From contig NZ_KI271583.1 of the NCBI RefSeq assembly GCF_000469325.1, forward strand, positions 18,215 to 82,214: DNA of 64,000 nt, read 5' to 3'. Each line of letters starts with the position of its first letter. The stretch's first letter is position 1. The DNA comes from Schleiferilactobacillus shenzhenensis LY-73 (GTDB lineage Bacteria; Bacillota; Bacilli; Lactobacillales; Lactobacillaceae). The position numbers and the translations under genes are program-made. Shown here one piece after another: positions 9,100 to 18,982 of this stretch. The notes beneath the pieces were generated by a model. It saw only the letters and a program-made list of their open reading frames with translations. It did no database searches and was not told the origin of the DNA.

Positions 9100-9399
9100 A
9101 TGGGTCGCAGTTTGAAAAAAGGACCGTTCGCCGATCAGTCATTACTGAAAAAGATCGAAGCCCAAGAGGGCCACGATAAGAAGACAGTAATTAAGACTTG
9201 GTCTCGCCGGTCCACAATTTTCCCAAGTTTCGTTGGTAACACGATTGCCGTTTATGATGGTCGGAAGCATGTCCCGGTGTACATCCAGGAAGACATGGTC
9301 GGCCACAAGTTAGGCGAATTCGTACCGACCCGGACATTCCATGGTCACGGTACCGACGACAAAAAGACAGCCCCTGCAGCTCGTCCTGCAGCACGCTAG
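9100..9399 (+). CDS. rpsS: Ribosomal protein S19
   Basis: 99 residues. S19 binds 16S rRNA in the 30S head with S13. [12 protein letters not shown] and the signature [17 protein letters not shown] are present. The ATG at 9100 follows AAGGGAGG; a longer in-frame start is rejected. The Ala/Pro tail [10 protein letters not shown] makes it slightly longer than the usual 92 residues. Confidence 0.97.
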   Translation: MGRSLKKGPFADQSLLKKIEAQEGHDKKTVIKTWSRRSTIFPSFVGNTIAVYDGRKHVPVYIQEDMVGHKLGEFVPTRTFHGHGTDDKKTAPAARPAAR

Positions 9400-9417
9400 T
9401 AAGGGAGGAAAGAACTC

Positions 9418-9771
9418 ATGGCTGAAACAATTACCTCAGCAACCGCGATTGCGCGGACAGTCCGCATCGCTCCCCGAAAGGCGCGTCTCGTGATCGATTT
9501 GATTCGGGGCCGCAGCGTTGCGGAGGCGCTGGCAATTTTACAATTTACGCCCCGCGCCGGCAGCCCGATCATCACGAAAGTGTTGAAGTCGGCTGTTGCA
9601 AATGCTGAACACAACTATGACTTAGAAGCGCAAAACCTGTATGTCTCTGATGCTTTTGTCAACGAAGGCCCAACCCTCAAGCGGTTCCGTCCTCGGGCCA
9701 AAGGCTCCGCGTCTGCCATCAACAAGCGGACGAGCCATATTACGGTCACCGTTTCTGAAAAAGAAGAATAA
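9418..9771 (+). CDS. rplV: Ribosomal protein L22
   Basis: 117 residues. L22 contributes, with L4, to the constriction of the exit tunnel. The core ([19 protein letters not shown]) and the beta-hairpin loop [17 protein letters not shown] are canonical. The gap to rpsS is 18 bases with a GGGAGG site. Confidence 0.97.
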   Translation: MAETITSATAIARTVRIAPRKARLVIDLIRGRSVAEALAILQFTPRAGSPIITKVLKSAVANAEHNYDLEAQNLYVSDAFVNEGPTLKRFRPRAKGSASAINKRTSHITVTVSEKEE

Positions 9772-9786
9772 AGGAGGGAATTACGA

Positions 9787-10521
9787 GTGGGTCAAAAAAT
9801 TAATCCGATCGGCTTCCGGGTCGGTGTCATCCGCGATTGGGATGCACGCTGGTATGCCGAACGTAAAGACTTCGCCGACAATCTGCACGAAGACTTGGAG
9901 ATCCGTAACTACATCGCCAAACGATTAGTTGACGCCTCCGTTTCCCGCGTGGAAATCGAGCGGGCCGCTAACCGGGTCAACGTTTCCATTCACACTGCGA
10001 AGCCGGGTATGGTGATCGGCAAGGGCGGCGCTGAAGTGGAGAACTTGCGCAAAGAGTTGAATAACTTGACCGGCAAGCGCGTCCACATCAACATCGTGGA
10101 AATCAAGAAGCCTGATTTGGACGCTCATCTGGTTGGCGATTCTGTCGCTAAGCAGCTGGAAGCCCGGATTGCCTTCCGTCGTGCCCAGCGCCAAGCCGTT
10201 CAACGGACGATGCGCGCTGGTGCCGAAGGGGTCAAGATCCTCGTTTCTGGCCGTCTGAACGGTGCCGATATTGCCCGTAAGGAAATGCAGCACCAAGGTT
10301 CCGTGCCGCTGCACACCCTGCGTGCCGACATCGACTACTCATGGGACGAAGCCCACACCACTTACGGTAAGTTGGGTATCAAGACTTGGATCTACCGCGG
10401 TGAAGTACTGCCTGGCCAAAAGCCGGTGGCAGACGACGCTGGTCCCAGTCAGAACCAGCAACGGCGCAATGACCGTCCGCAACGGCCGCGTCGGAACAAC
10501 AACAGCAGAGGAGGGAAATAA
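9787..10521 (+). CDS. rpsC: Ribosomal protein S3
   Basis: 244 residues against about 218 in many relatives. S3 helps shape the mRNA entry pore. The KH domain loop [12 protein letters not shown] (near residue 75) is intact. The extra length is an Arg/Asn/Gln-rich tail ([20 protein letters not shown]). The start is GTG at 9787 after AAGGAGGG. rplP follows after only 3 bases. Confidence 0.97.
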   Translation: MGQKINPIGFRVGVIRDWDARWYAERKDFADNLHEDLEIRNYIAKRLVDASVSRVEIERAANRVNVSIHTAKPGMVIGKGGAEVENLRKELNNLTGKRVHINIVEIKKPDLDAHLVGDSVAKQLEARIAFRRAQRQAVQRTMRAGAEGVKILVSGRLNGADIARKEMQHQGSVPLHTLRADIDYSWDEAHTTYGKLGIKTWIYRGEVLPGQKPVADDAGPSQNQQRRNDRPQRPRRNNNSRGGK

Positions 10522-10524
10522 TCC

Positions 10525-10959
10525 ATGTTAGTGCCTAAGCGTGTTAAGCACCGTCGTGAATTCCGTGGTAAAATGCGGGGCGCTGCCAAAGGCGGCAAGA
10601 CGGTGGAATTCGGCGACTTTGGTTTGGAAGCACTCCAATCACACTGGATTACCAACCGTCAGATCGAAGCAGCCCGTATCGCCATGACGCGTTACACCAA
10701 GCGTGGCGGTAAGGTCTACATCCGTATTTTCCCTCATAAGTCATACACAGCCAAAGGTGTCGGCGTCCGGATGGGTTCCGGGAAAGGCGCACCGGCTGGC
10801 TGGGTATCACCCGTTAAGCGCGAAAAGATCATGTTTGAGATCGGCGGGGTTTCGGAAGAAGCCGCGAAGGAAGCATTACGTTTGGCTTCCAACAAGCTGC
10901 CCATCAAGACCAAGATCGTTAAGCGGCAGGAAGTAGGTGGCGAATCTAATGAAGGCTAA
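10525..10959 (+). CDS. rplP: Ribosomal protein L16
   Basis: 144 residues. L16 supports the A-site region of the 50S subunit. [19 protein letters not shown] and [18 protein letters not shown] are diagnostic. Its 3' end overlaps the rpmC start by 11 bases. Confidence 0.98.
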   Translation: MLVPKRVKHRREFRGKMRGAAKGGKTVEFGDFGLEALQSHWITNRQIEAARIAMTRYTKRGGKVYIRIFPHKSYTAKGVGVRMGSGKGAPAGWVSPVKREKIMFEIGGVSEEAAKEALRLASNKLPIKTKIVKRQEVGGESNEG

Positions 10960-11155
10960 AGATTTCACAAAAGAATTACGTGGTTTGTCCACTGACGAAA
11001 TGCTGAAGCGTGAGCAACAGTACAAGGAAGAGCTTTTTAACCTCCGTTTCCAACAGGCGACTGGCCAGTTGCAAAACACTGCACGCTTGTCTGTCGTTCG
11101 CAAGAGCATTGCCCGGATCAAGACTGTCTTGCGCGAGCAAGCGGCGAATAAGTAA
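10949..11155 (+). CDS. rpmC: Ribosomal protein L29
   Basis: 68 residues. L29 packs beside L23 at the tunnel exit. [13 protein letters not shown] at the start and [14 protein letters not shown] in the middle are typical. The ATG at 10949 is preferred over a GTG at 10937 because AGGTGG precedes it at good spacing and family members begin MKAKE. Confidence 0.95.
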   Translation: MKAKDFTKELRGLSTDEMLKREQQYKEELFNLRFQQATGQLQNTARLSVVRKSIARIKTVLREQAANK

Positions 11156-11175
11156 TCGGAAGGGAGAAAGTTAAC

Positions 11176-11445
11176 TTGAGCGAAGCAACTACTGAACGTA
11201 ACCACCGTCACGTTTATCAAGGCCGTGTCGTAGCTGACAAGGGCGATAAGACGATCACGGTCGTTGTGCAAACGTACAAGACGCATCCCGTGTACAAGAA
11301 ACGGGTCAAGTATTCCAAGAAGTACTATGCCCACGATGAGAAGAACGAAGCTAAAGTCGGCGATCTGGTACGGATCATGGAAACACGTCCGTTGTCTAAG
11401 ACCAAGCGCTTCCGGTTACTCGACATTGTGGAGCAATCGAAGTAA
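11176..11445 (+). CDS. rpsQ: Ribosomal protein S17
   Basis: 89 residues. An early-assembling OB-fold protein of the 30S body. [17 protein letters not shown] and [18 protein letters not shown] are characteristic. The start is TTG at 11176 after AAGGGAG. Confidence 0.97.
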   Translation: MSEATTERNHRHVYQGRVVADKGDKTITVVVQTYKTHPVYKKRVKYSKKYYAHDEKNEAKVGDLVRIMETRPLSKTKRFRLLDIVEQSK

Positions 11446-11474
11446 CGCCCGTCTGACGAAAGGAGGAAATACAA

Positions 11475-11843
11475 GTGATTCAACAAGAAACTCGGTTGAA
11501 CGTCGCCGATAACTCCGGTGCCCGGCAGATTTTGACCATCAAGGTCTTGGGCGGTTCGAACCGTAAGACAGCCAACATCGGCGACGTTATCGTTGCCACT
11601 GTGAAACAGGCTACACCCGGTGGCGTTGTCAAGAAGGGTGACGTCGTGAAGGCGGTCATCGTCCGGACGGTATCCGGTGCGCGGCGTGCGGACGGCTCCT
11701 ACATTCGTTTCGACGAGAATGCAGCGGTCCTGATCAATGCGGACAAGAGCCCGCGGGGAACCCGTATCTTTGGCCCCGTTGCGCGGGAATTGCGTGAACA
11801 CGACTTCATGAAGATCGTGTCCTTAGCGCCGGAAGTACTTTAA
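11475..11843 (+). CDS. rplN: Ribosomal protein L14
   Basis: 122 residues, exact family length. L14 lies at the subunit interface and binds the silencing factor Rsf[19 protein letters not shown] and [15 protein letters not shown] are diagnostic. The start is GTG at 11475. It opens the spc-type section of the operon without an obvious internal promoter. Confidence 0.98.
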   Translation: MIQQETRLNVADNSGARQILTIKVLGGSNRKTANIGDVIVATVKQATPGGVVKKGDVVKAVIVRTVSGARRADGSYIRFDENAAVLINADKSPRGTRIFGPVARELREHDFMKIVSLAPEVL

Positions 11844-11878
11844 TTCCACCAATTCCACAACAGCAAGGAGGCTAAAAC

Positions 11879-12247
11879 ATGTTTGTAAAAACCGGTGATA
11901 AAGTCCGGGTCATTGCAGGCAAGGACAAGGGTAAGGAAGGTACTGTCACCAAAGTACTGCCCAAGCGTAACCGTGTCATTGTCGAGGGTGTGAACAAGGT
12001 TAAGAAGCACACCAAGCCGACCCAGGCTCAACCCCAAGGCTCTGTTCAAGACGTTGAAGCAGCGATCCACGCTTCGAACGTCCAAGTCCTGGACCCCAAG
12101 GATAACCAGCCTACGCGCGTCGGCTACAAAGAAGTCGACGGCAAGAAAGTACGTTATGCCAAGAAGTCCGGCCAAGCCATCGAATATGTCGCCCCTGTCG
12201 CAGCGTCTGACAAAAAAGACGACGCCGACAGCGACGACAAGAAGTAA
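11879..12247 (+). CDS. rplX: Ribosomal protein L24
   Basis: 122 residues; about 103 is usual. L24 initiates 50S assembly. The KOW motif ([19 protein letters not shown]) is intact at the N-terminus. The extra C-terminal part carries [13 protein letters not shown], an acidic/lysine-rich tail not needed for the fold. Confidence 0.97.
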   Translation: MFVKTGDKVRVIAGKDKGKEGTVTKVLPKRNRVIVEGVNKVKKHTKPTQAQPQGSVQDVEAAIHASNVQVLDPKDNQPTRVGYKEVDGKKVRYAKKSGQAIEYVAPVAASDKKDDADSDDKK

Positions 12248-12276
12248 ACTGCCAGCGAAAGGAGGACTACACCTAA

Positions 12277-12819
12277 ATGGCTAATCGTTTAAAAGAACGT
12301 TACGTTAAAGAAATCACCCCGTCTCTGATGGAGAAGTTCCACTACACCTCCGTGATGCAGACGCCAAAAATTGCCAAGATCGTGCTCAACATGGGTGTCG
12401 GCGACGCTGTCTCCAACGCCAAGAACCTGGACAACGCCGTTGACGAACTGCGTCTGATCGCTGGTCAGCAGCCGCTGATCACAAAGGCTAAGAAGTCCAT
12501 TGCGACATTCCGTCTGCGTGAAGGCATGTCCATTGGGGCCAAGGTCACACTGCGGGGCGACCGCATGTATGACTTCCTGGACAAACTGATCAACGTTTCT
12601 CTCCCTCGGGTTCGTGACTTCCGGGGCGTTAGCAAGAATTCCTTCGACGGCCGGGGCAACTACACCCTGGGTATCAAGGAACAGCTGATTTTCCCTGAAA
12701 TCGACTATGACAAGGTTGACCGTGTCCGCGGTTTGGACGTTGTTATTGTCACCACTGCGAAGACCGATGAAGAAGCGCGGGAATTGCTGACCCAAGTCGG
12801 CATGCCCTTCAGCAAGTAA
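12277..12819 (+). CDS. rplE: Ribosomal protein L5
   Basis: 180 residues. L5 binds 5S rRNA and touches the P-site t[19 protein letters not shown] and [14 protein letters not shown] are canonical. An 11-base gap precedes rpsN. Confidence 0.98.
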   Translation: MANRLKERYVKEITPSLMEKFHYTSVMQTPKIAKIVLNMGVGDAVSNAKNLDNAVDELRLIAGQQPLITKAKKSIATFRLREGMSIGAKVTLRGDRMYDFLDKLINVSLPRVRDFRGVSKNSFDGRGNYTLGIKEQLIFPEIDYDKVDRVRGLDVVIVTTAKTDEEARELLTQVGMPFSK

Positions 12820-12830
12820 GGAGGAGCACT

Positions 12831-13016
12831 TTGGCTAAGAAATCTTTGATCGTCAAAAACGAGCGGCCTGCCAAGTTCAGCTCGCAGGCCTACACTCGCT
12901 GCCAGCGTTGTGGTCGGCCACACTCTGTTTACCGTAAGTTCAAGCTCTGCCGGATCTGCTTGCGTGAACTGGCGCATGAAGGTCAGATTCCCGGCATGCA
13001 CAAGGCTAGCTGGTAA
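12831..13016 (+). CDS. rpsN: Ribosomal protein S14, zinc type
   Basis: 61 residues: the short zinc-ribbon form of S14, with Cys24, Cys27, Cys40 and Cys43 in two CxxC pairs (CQRC and CRIC). The start is TTG at 12831 after AAGGAGG. Its presence in the operon means this is the primary zinc-dependent copy. Confidence 0.97.
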   Translation: MAKKSLIVKNERPAKFSSQAYTRCQRCGRPHSVYRKFKLCRICLRELAHEGQIPGMHKASW

Positions 13017-13043
13017 TTCCAGTCAGAAGGAGGTTAAAACCAC

Positions 13044-13442
13044 ATGACCATGACTGATCCGATCGCAGACTACCTGACCCGGATTCGTAACGCCAATATG
13101 GTGCGTCATGAATCTTTGGAGGTACCTGCATCCAAAATGAAAAAAGATATGAGCGAGATCTTGAAGCGCGAAGGCTTCATCCGCGATTACGAAGTCATCG
13201 ACGACGACAAGCAAGGCATCATCCGCATCTTCCTGAAGTACGGGAAGAACAACGAGCGCGTTATTTCCGGTTTGAAGCGTATTTCTAAACCTGGTTTGCG
13301 CAGCTACGTGAAGTCCGGTGACGTGCCGAAGGTCCTGAACGGCCTGGGCATCGCTATCATTTCCACGTCCCAGGGTGTCATCACGGACAAGGAAGCACGC
13401 GCCAAAGACGTCGGCGGCGAAGTTATCGCCTACGTTTGGTAA
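13044..13442 (+). CDS. rpsH: Ribosomal protein S8
   Basis: 132 residues. S8 binds the central domain of 16S rRNA and is the spc repressor in enterobacteria. [14 protein letters not shown] and the C-terminal [14 protein letters not shown] are diagnostic. RBS is AGAAGGAGG. Confidence 0.98.
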   Translation: MTMTDPIADYLTRIRNANMVRHESLEVPASKMKKDMSEILKREGFIRDYEVIDDDKQGIIRIFLKYGKNNERVISGLKRISKPGLRSYVKSGDVPKVLNGLGIAIISTSQGVITDKEARAKDVGGEVIAYVW

Positions 13443-13468
13443 TTCATTTCTAGAGGAGGTGCAACACA

Positions 13469-13999
13469 GTGAGTCGTATTGGTTATAAAGCCATTCCGGT
13501 CCCGGCCGGCGTCACCGTTACTGTAAACGGTGACCAATTGACCGTTAAGGGGCCCAAAGGTGAGATGACCCGGACATTCGATCCGGCCATCACCATCAAG
13601 CAAGAAGACAACGAGATCCATCTGGACCGTCCGAATGATAGCTTGAAGGCAATCCACGGCACGACCCGGGCGAACCTGAACAACATGGTCGTCGGCGTCA
13701 CCGAAGGATACACCAAGAAGCTGCAATTGGTTGGGGTCGGCTACCGGGCCCAATTGAAGGGTGACACGTTGACATTGAACGTCGGCTACTCCCACCCGGT
13801 CGAGATGCACGCCCCCAAGGGTGTGACCATCGAAGTCCCTTCCAACACTGAGATCAACTTGAGCGGTATTTCTAAGCAAGTCGTTGGTGCCTTCGCTGCC
13901 ACGATTCGTGAGGTACGCCCGCCTGAACCTTATAAGGGTAAAGGGATCCGTTACGTTGACGAATATGTTCGGCGTAAGGAAGGTAAGACTGGTAAGTAA
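13469..13999 (+). CDS. rplF: Ribosomal protein L6
   Basis: 176 residues. L6 sits near the factor-binding site. The start [12 protein letters not shown] and the C-terminal signature [14 protein letters not shown] are present. The start is GTG at 13469. Its stop codon lies in the loop of a perfect hairpin. Confidence 0.98.
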   Translation: MSRIGYKAIPVPAGVTVTVNGDQLTVKGPKGEMTRTFDPAITIKQEDNEIHLDRPNDSLKAIHGTTRANLNNMVVGVTEGYTKKLQLVGVGYRAQLKGDTLTLNVGYSHPVEMHAPKGVTIEVPSNTEINLSGISKQVVGAFAATIREVRPPEPYKGKGIRYVDEYVRRKEGKTGK

Positions 14000-14046
14000 T
14001 CCTTACCAGTGGTTCTTGCAACTTAGCCGTGCGCTGTGCGTACGGC
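13988..14046 (+). other. Two hairpins between rplF and rplR
   Basis: ACTGGTAAG (13988-13996) pairs perfectly with CTTACCAGT (14002-14010), and the rplF stop TAA is in its loop. A second stem-loop follows: GCCGT-G-CGC (14026-14034) against GCG-T-ACGGC (14038-14046). At 74 bases this is one of the longer gaps in the operon. Without T runs these look like processing, stability or protein-binding sites rather than terminators. Confidence 0.45.
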
Positions 14047-14073
14047 GTCAATCAATCGTATGAGGTGAACATT

Positions 14074-14430
14074 GTGATTTCTAAACCAGATAAAAACAAG
14101 ACGCGGCAACGGCGTCATGCACGTGTCCGCGGCAAGCTTTCTGGTACTGCTGAGCGCCCACGTCTGAACATTTTCCGTTCGAATCAACACATCTACGCGC
14201 AAGTAATTGATGACGTAGCGGGTGTTACGCTCGCAAGTGCCTCAACCATCGAGTCTGACCTGGCCCAAGGGACCAAGACGGAACAAGCCGCCAAAGTTGG
14301 CGCAGCTGTTGCCAAGCGCGCAGCAGACAAGGGTATCGAAGAAGTCGTTTTTGATCGCGGCGGTTACTTGTATCATGGCCGGGTAGAAGCCCTGGCTGAC
14401 GCTGCCCGTGAAAACGGCTTGAAATTCTAA
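14074..14430 (+). CDS. rplR: Ribosomal protein L18
   Basis: 118 residues from GTG at 14074 with GAGGTG before it; a longer reading from 14029 would run through the hairpin and is rejected. L18 binds 5S rRNA with L5. [20 protein letters not shown] and [17 protein letters not shown] are diagnostic. Confidence 0.97.
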   Translation: MISKPDKNKTRQRRHARVRGKLSGTAERPRLNIFRSNQHIYAQVIDDVAGVTLASASTIESDLAQGTKTEQAAKVGAAVAKRAADKGIEEVVFDRGGYLYHGRVEALADAARENGLKF

Positions 14431-14453
14431 TAAAAAGGGAGGCAAATACTTTT

Positions 14454-14957
14454 ATGGCAGTTATCGATCCGAGTCATTTAGATCTGGAAGACAACGTGGT
14501 ATCGATCAACCGGGTCACTAAGGTTGTCAAAGGCGGCCGGCGTCTGCGGTTCGCCGCTCTGGTCATCGTTGGCGACCACGAAGGTCACGTCGGTTTCGGC
14601 ACGGGTAAAGCACAAGAAGTACCCGAAGCGATCCGCAAGGCCGTCGAAGACGCTAAGAAGAACTTGGTTGAGTTGCCCATCGTTGGGACAACCATTCCCC
14701 ACCAGGTCATCGGTCACTACGGTTCCGGCCGCATCCTCTTGAAGCCGGCCGTTGCCGGGTCCGGGATTGCTTCCGGCGGTGCCGTTCGTTCAATCATGGA
14801 ACTTGGCGGTATCGGTGATATCACCAGCAAGTCCCTGGGTTCGAACACGCCCATCAACGTTATCCGCGCCACCTTCGACGGGATCGCTCAAATGAAGACC
14901 GCCGCTGAGCTGGCCGATCTTCGGGGCATCTCCGTTGATCAACTCACTGCTGAATAG
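14454..14957 (+). CDS. rpsE: Ribosomal protein S5
   Basis: 167 residues. S5 contributes to decoding fidelity and the mRNA entry site. The double-stranded-RNA-binding-like N-terminal domain ([18 protein letters not shown]) and [15 protein letters not shown] are present. RBS is GGGAGG. Confidence 0.98.
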   Translation: MAVIDPSHLDLEDNVVSINRVTKVVKGGRRLRFAALVIVGDHEGHVGFGTGKAQEVPEAIRKAVEDAKKNLVELPIVGTTIPHQVIGHYGSGRILLKPAVAGSGIASGGAVRSIMELGGIGDITSKSLGSNTPINVIRATFDGIAQMKTAAELADLRGISVDQLTAE

Positions 14958-14968
14958 GAGGCATCACC

Positions 14969-15154
14969 GTGGCACAATTGAAAATTACGTTAATTCGTTC
15001 CGTTGCCCACCGGATCCCCGAACAGCGCTTAGTTGTTAAGGAATTGGGTCTGGGCCGGGTCAGCAGTACTGTGACGTTGCCGGACAATGCCGCAACGCGC
15101 GGTGCGCTGACAAAGATCGCCCACTTGATCGACGTGAAAGTCGTCGAGGACTAA
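14969..15154 (+). CDS. rpmD: Ribosomal protein L30
   Basis: 61 residues of the short bacterial form. [20 protein letters not shown] and [17 protein letters not shown] fit the family. The start is GTG at 14969, 11 bases after rpsE. Confidence 0.96.
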   Translation: MAQLKITLIRSVAHRIPEQRLVVKELGLGRVSSTVTLPDNAATRGALTKIAHLIDVKVVED

Positions 15155-15179
15155 GTAAAAGCAAAAGGAGGTGCACGAT

Positions 15180-15623
15180 TTGAAGTTACACGAATTGAAA
15201 CCCAGCACCGGTGCGCGTCATGCCCGTAAGCGGGTCGGCCGCGGCACTAGTTCCGGTTATGGTAAGACAGCTGGTAAAGGGACCAAGGGTCAATTGGCTC
15301 GCCAAGGCGGGAAGACTCGTTTAGGTTTTGAAGGTGGCCAGATGCCTTTGTTCCGGCGCATGCCGAAACGCGGCTTCAACAACGTTAACCGTAAGGAATA
15401 CGCTGTGATCAACCTGCAAGACCTGAACCGGTTCCAAGACGGTACTGAGATTACACCGGCATTGCTGGTTGAGTCCGGTGTCGTGAAGAAAGAATTATCC
15501 GGAATCAAATTGTTGGCGAAAGGCGAACTGACAACCAAGGATCTCAAGATCCAAGTCAACAAGTTCTCACCGGCCGCCAAAGATGCTGTCGAAGCAGCAG
15601 GCGGTTCTGTTGAGGTGATTTAA
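15180..15623 (+). CDS. rplO: Ribosomal protein L15
   Basis: 147 residues. Start TTG at 15180, giving [20 protein letters not shown] as in relatives; a GTG at 15171 would lie within the AGGAGG site. L15 is a late-assembling 50S protein with an extended Gly/Arg-rich N-terminus. The stop overlaps secY by one base. Confidence 0.97.
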   Translation: MKLHELKPSTGARHARKRVGRGTSSGYGKTAGKGTKGQLARQGGKTRLGFEGGQMPLFRRMPKRGFNNVNRKEYAVINLQDLNRFQDGTEITPALLVESGVVKKELSGIKLLAKGELTTKDLKIQVNKFSPAAKDAVEAAGGSVEVI

Positions 15624-16921
15624 TGTTTGCTACTATTCGAAATGCTTTCAAGGTCAAGGAGATTCGGAACAAGATCTTCTTCACCCTGGGCATTTTCATC
15701 GTGTATCGACTGGGCGCACAAATTGCGGTGCCGGGGATCGATGCAGCAAGTTTGACCAAGATTTCTCAAACGGGTCTGATCCCGTTACTGGATACCGTCT
15801 CCGGTGGGGGATTGGCCAACTACTCCATCTTCTCCATGGGGGTCTCACCCTACATCACGGCGCAAATTGTTGTCCAGCTGCTGCAGATGGATATCATTCC
15901 GAAGTTCGTGGAATGGAGCAAACAGGGTGAAGTGGGTCGGCGCAAGCTGAACCAAGTGACCCGTTACCTGACGATCGTCCTGGGCTTCTTACAGTCCATC
16001 GGGATTACTGCCGGCTTCAACGCCCTCAGTCAATACCACTTGGTGACGACTCCTGGTTGGACCACGTACATCACCATTGGGGTCATCCTCACTGGTGGGA
16101 CCATGCTGCTGACTTGGCTGGGTGAGCAGATCACCGACAAAGGGATCGGCAATGGGATTTCCATGCTGATCTTCGCCGGGATCATTGCCCGCCTGCCCAA
16201 CGGGATCTATCAACTGATTTCGCAGCAGATCGTCAACCAAGAATCCGGCAATATCATTACTGGGATCATCGTGTTGGCCCTGATTGCGCTCGCTGTATTG
16301 CTCATCACTCAGCTGACGACTTTCATGCAGCAAGCCAACCGGAAGATTCCGATTCGTTACACCCGCCGGGCTGTCGGCGGCGGCAGCGAGAGCTACCTGC
16401 CGTTGAAGGTCAACGTCGCGGGCGTGATTCCCGTCATCTTCGCCAGTTCGTTCATCGTGACCCCCCAGACCATCTTGATGGTCTTCCAGGCCAAGTATTC
16501 GGACACTGGCTGGTACCAGACCCTGAGCAACATCTTCAGTATGCAGACGACCACTGGGGCATTGATTTATACCCTCTTGATCGTACTGTTCACTTTCTTC
16601 TATGCCTTCGTTCAAGTCAATCCGCAGAAGGTCTCCGAGAACCTGCAGAAACAGGGGAGCTACATCCCCAGTGTCTGGCCGGGGAAGAGCACTGAGAAAT
16701 ACCTATCCGGTGTTTTGATGCGCTTATCCACCGTCGGCGCGCTGTTCCTGGGGGTCATTGCCCTGCTGCCGCAATTGGCTGCGAATATCTGGGACCTGCC
16801 CCAATCCATTGGGTTAGGCGGGACCAGCTTGCTGATCGTCGTCGGGGTCGCCCTGGAGACGGCCCGTCAACTCGACGGTTTGCTGATGAAGCGCAAGTAC
16901 GTTGGATTTATCCGGGAATAG
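15623..16921 (+). CDS. secY: Protein translocase subunit SecY
   Basis: 432 residues with ten predicted membrane helices. It forms the protein-conducting channel with SecE and SecG. Family signatures include GVSPYITAQIVVQLLQMDI near TM2 and the cytoplasmic loop QQANRKIPIRYTRRAVGGG. Translation is coupled to rplO through TAATG. Confidence 0.98.
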   Translation: MFATIRNAFKVKEIRNKIFFTLGIFIVYRLGAQIAVPGIDAASLTKISQTGLIPLLDTVSGGGLANYSIFSMGVSPYITAQIVVQLLQMDIIPKFVEWSKQGEVGRRKLNQVTRYLTIVLGFLQSIGITAGFNALSQYHLVTTPGWTTYITIGVILTGGTMLLTWLGEQITDKGIGNGISMLIFAGIIARLPNGIYQLISQQIVNQESGNIITGIIVLALIALAVLLITQLTTFMQQANRKIPIRYTRRAVGGGSESYLPLKVNVAGVIPVIFASSFIVTPQTILMVFQAKYSDTGWYQTLSNIFSMQTTTGALIYTLLIVLFTFFYAFVQVNPQKVSENLQKQGSYIPSVWPGKSTEKYLSGVLMRLSTVGALFLGVIALLPQLAANIWDLPQSIGLGGTSLLIVVGVALETARQLDGLLMKRKYVGFIRE

Positions 16922-16933
16922 GAGACGAGCGAC

Positions 16934-17590
16934 ATGAATTTGATGTTAATGGGACTGCCCGGTGCTGGTAAGGGCACCCAGGCAGAAAAGATTGAGGACG
17001 AGTACCCCATCGTCCACATTTCTACCGGTGACATGTTCCGCGAAGCCATGGCCAATGAGACCCCCGTGGGCCTGCAAGCCAAGGCGTACATGGACAAAGG
17101 CGACCTGGTGCCGGATTCCGTCACCAACGCGCTGGTCAAGGAACGCTTGAGCCGGTCCGACGTCGACAAAGGGTACATGCTGGACGGTTATCCGCGGAAC
17201 ATCGACCAGGCGCACGCCTTGGACGAGATCACTGCGGAACTGAACAAGCCGCTGGATGCCGTCATCGACATTCAGGTTGCACCTGAGAAGCTGATGAAGC
17301 GGCTGTCCGGCCGCATCATCTGCAAGAACTGCGGCGCGACCTACAACAAGTTCTTCAACCCGCCGAAGGTTGAGGGCACGTGTGACCGGTGCGGTCACCA
17401 CGAGTTCTACCAACGGGACGACGACAAGCCCGAGACCGTTAAGAACCGGCTCGACGTGAACATTAAGATGAACACGCCGCTGCTGGCTTTCTATGAAAAG
17501 AAGGGCATCCTGCACCGCGTCAATGGCGATCAAGACATTGACAAAGTATTTGCAGAGGTGCAGCACGTTCTCCAAGCCTTTACGCACTGA
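16934..17590 (+). CDS. adk: Adenylate kinase
   Basis: 218 residues. Interconverts AMP, ADP and ATP. Walker A is [10 protein letters not shown] (residues 7-16). The long LID domain binds zinc through Cys130, Cys133, Cys150 and Cys153 (CKNC and CDRC), the Gram-positive pattern. The methionine aminopeptidase gene often found next in Firmicutes is absent here. Confidence 0.98.
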   Translation: MNLMLMGLPGAGKGTQAEKIEDEYPIVHISTGDMFREAMANETPVGLQAKAYMDKGDLVPDSVTNALVKERLSRSDVDKGYMLDGYPRNIDQAHALDEITAELNKPLDAVIDIQVAPEKLMKRLSGRIICKNCGATYNKFFNPPKVEGTCDRCGHHEFYQRDDDKPETVKNRLDVNIKMNTPLLAFYEKKGILHRVNGDQDIDKVFAEVQHVLQAFTH

Positions 17591-17601
17591 CCTGACGCCA
17601 G

Positions 17602-17630
17602 TTGGCAATCATTGCCGGCTGTGGTAAACT
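17602..17630 (+). promoter_or_regulatory. Internal promoter before infA
   Basis: TTGGCA (17602-17607), 17-bp spacer, TAAACT (17625-17630). The 111-base gap after adk and this promoter suggest infA-rpmJ-rpsM-rpsK-rpoA-rplQ can be transcribed separately. An interrupted palindrome GGCAAT-C-ATTGCC overlaps the -35. Confidence 0.65.
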
Positions 17631-17701
17631 AGGTCAGTATGTTGTGTGGGGGTAGCTCGCACATTTTTTTGCGTATGTAGATAATTGAGGAGGAAGCCTT
17701 C

Positions 17702-17920
17702 TTGGCCAAAGACGATGTCATTGAAGTCGAGGGTAAAGTAGTCGATACGTTGCCCAACGCGATGTTTAAAGTAGAACTGGAGAATGGCGCCACAGTGCTG
17801 GCCCACGTTTCCGGTAAGATCCGGATGCACTACATCCGCATCCTGCCCGGGGACCGGGTCACCGTGGAGCTGTCTCCCTATGATCTGACCAAGGGTCGGA
17901 TCACGTACCGTTTCAAGTAA
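17702..17920 (+). CDS. infA: Translation initiation factor IF-1
   Basis: 72 residues, an OB-fold factor that occupies the ribosomal A site during initiation. [20 protein letters not shown] and RIRILPGD-like segment [18 protein letters not shown] are diagnostic. The start is TTG at 17702 after GGAGGA. Confidence 0.97.
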   Translation: MAKDDVIEVEGKVVDTLPNAMFKVELENGATVLAHVSGKIRMHYIRILPGDRVTVELSPYDLTKGRITYRFK

Positions 17921-17983
17921 CTCAGGGGGGACTGGGCAACCGGTCCGTTCGAGTGAGTAACACACAAAGGAGGAAAACGTCTT

Positions 17984-18100
17984 ATGAAAGTACGTCCGTC
18001 TGTTAAACCGATGTGTGAACACTGCAAGGTTATCAAGCGCAAGGGCCGTGTCTGCATCATCTGCTCTGCCAACCCGAAACACAAGCAGCGTCAAGGTTAA
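17984..18100 (+). CDS. rpmJ: Ribosomal protein L36
   Basis: 38 residues, [14 protein letters not shown] at the start. Zinc ligands of the C-type L36 are present: Cys11, Cys14, Cys27 and His33. AAAGGAGG lies 10 bases upstream. Easily missed because of its size; its place between infA and rpsM is conserved. Confidence 0.97.
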   Translation: MKVRPSVKPMCEHCKVIKRKGRVCIICSANPKHKQRQG

Positions 18101-18128
18101 TCACAACAACACTATGGAGGTGAACTAA

Positions 18129-18494
18129 ATGGCTCGTATCGCAGGTGTAGATTTACCCCGTGATAAGCACATCGTCATTGCCCTGACCTATATCTTTGGG
18201 ATCGGCAATACCACTGCAAAGAAGATTCTGGACCAAGCCGGTGTCCCTGAAGACACCCACGTTCGCGATTTGACTCCCGATCAAGAAGAGAAGATTCGTG
18301 CCGTCGTGGAGACTATCCGGGTCGAAGGTGACCTTCGCCGGGTCGTTTCGATGAACATCAAGCGGCTGCAAGAAATCGGTTCTTACCGTGGCATGCGTCA
18401 CCGTCGGGGTCTGCCCGTCCGTGGCCAGAACACAAAGAACAACGCCCGTACGCGTAAAGGTCCTAAGACCTCGATCGCTGGACGTAAAAAGTAA
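18129..18494 (+). CDS. rpsM: Ribosomal protein S13
   Basis: 121 residues. S13 forms bridges to the 50S subunit and contacts P-site tRNA through its basic tail ([16 protein letters not shown]). [20 protein letters not shown] and [16 protein letters not shown] are diagnostic. Confidence 0.98.
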   Translation: MARIAGVDLPRDKHIVIALTYIFGIGNTTAKKILDQAGVPEDTHVRDLTPDQEEKIRAVVETIRVEGDLRRVVSMNIKRLQEIGSYRGMRHRRGLPVRGQNTKNNARTRKGPKTSIAGRKK

Positions 18495-18510
18495 AAAGGG
18501 AGGTTAACGA

Positions 18511-18900
18511 ATGGCTACTCGTAAGAGCACACGCAAACGCCGTGTGCGGAAGAATATTGAGTCCGGCGTGGCCCATATCCATTCCACGTTTAATAACACA
18601 TTGATCATGATCACGGACCCCCAAGGGAACGCAATTGCTTGGTCCTCTGCCGGTGCTTTAGGCTTCAAGGGCTCACGTAAGTCGACCCCGTTCGCAGCGC
18701 AAATGGCTGCTGAGTCCGCTGCCAAGGAATCCATGGAACACGGCATGAAGAGCGTTGAAGTGGCTGTCAAAGGCCCTGGCTCCGGTCGTGAAGCTGCGAT
18801 TCGTTCGCTGCAGGCGACTGGTTTGGAAGTCACCGCGATTCGTGATGTGACCCCGGTACCGCATAATGGTTCCCGTCCGCCAAAACGTCGTCGTGTATAA
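18511..18900 (+). CDS. rpsK: Ribosomal protein S11
   Basis: 129 residues. S11 lies on the 30S platform near the Shine-Dalgarno helix. [20 protein letters not shown] and the terminal [18 protein letters not shown] are characteristic. A 16-base gap follows rpsM. Confidence 0.98.
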   Translation: MATRKSTRKRRVRKNIESGVAHIHSTFNNTLIMITDPQGNAIAWSSAGALGFKGSRKSTPFAAQMAAESAAKESMEHGMKSVEVAVKGPGSGREAAIRSLQATGLEVTAIRDVTPVPHNGSRPPKRRRV

Positions 18901-18982
18901 GACCCCAGTTGCGTGATCGCAGTTTGTATTGCCGCTTATATTTGATCGAAGACACGTTTTGAAAGGGGTACTCATCACTAAT

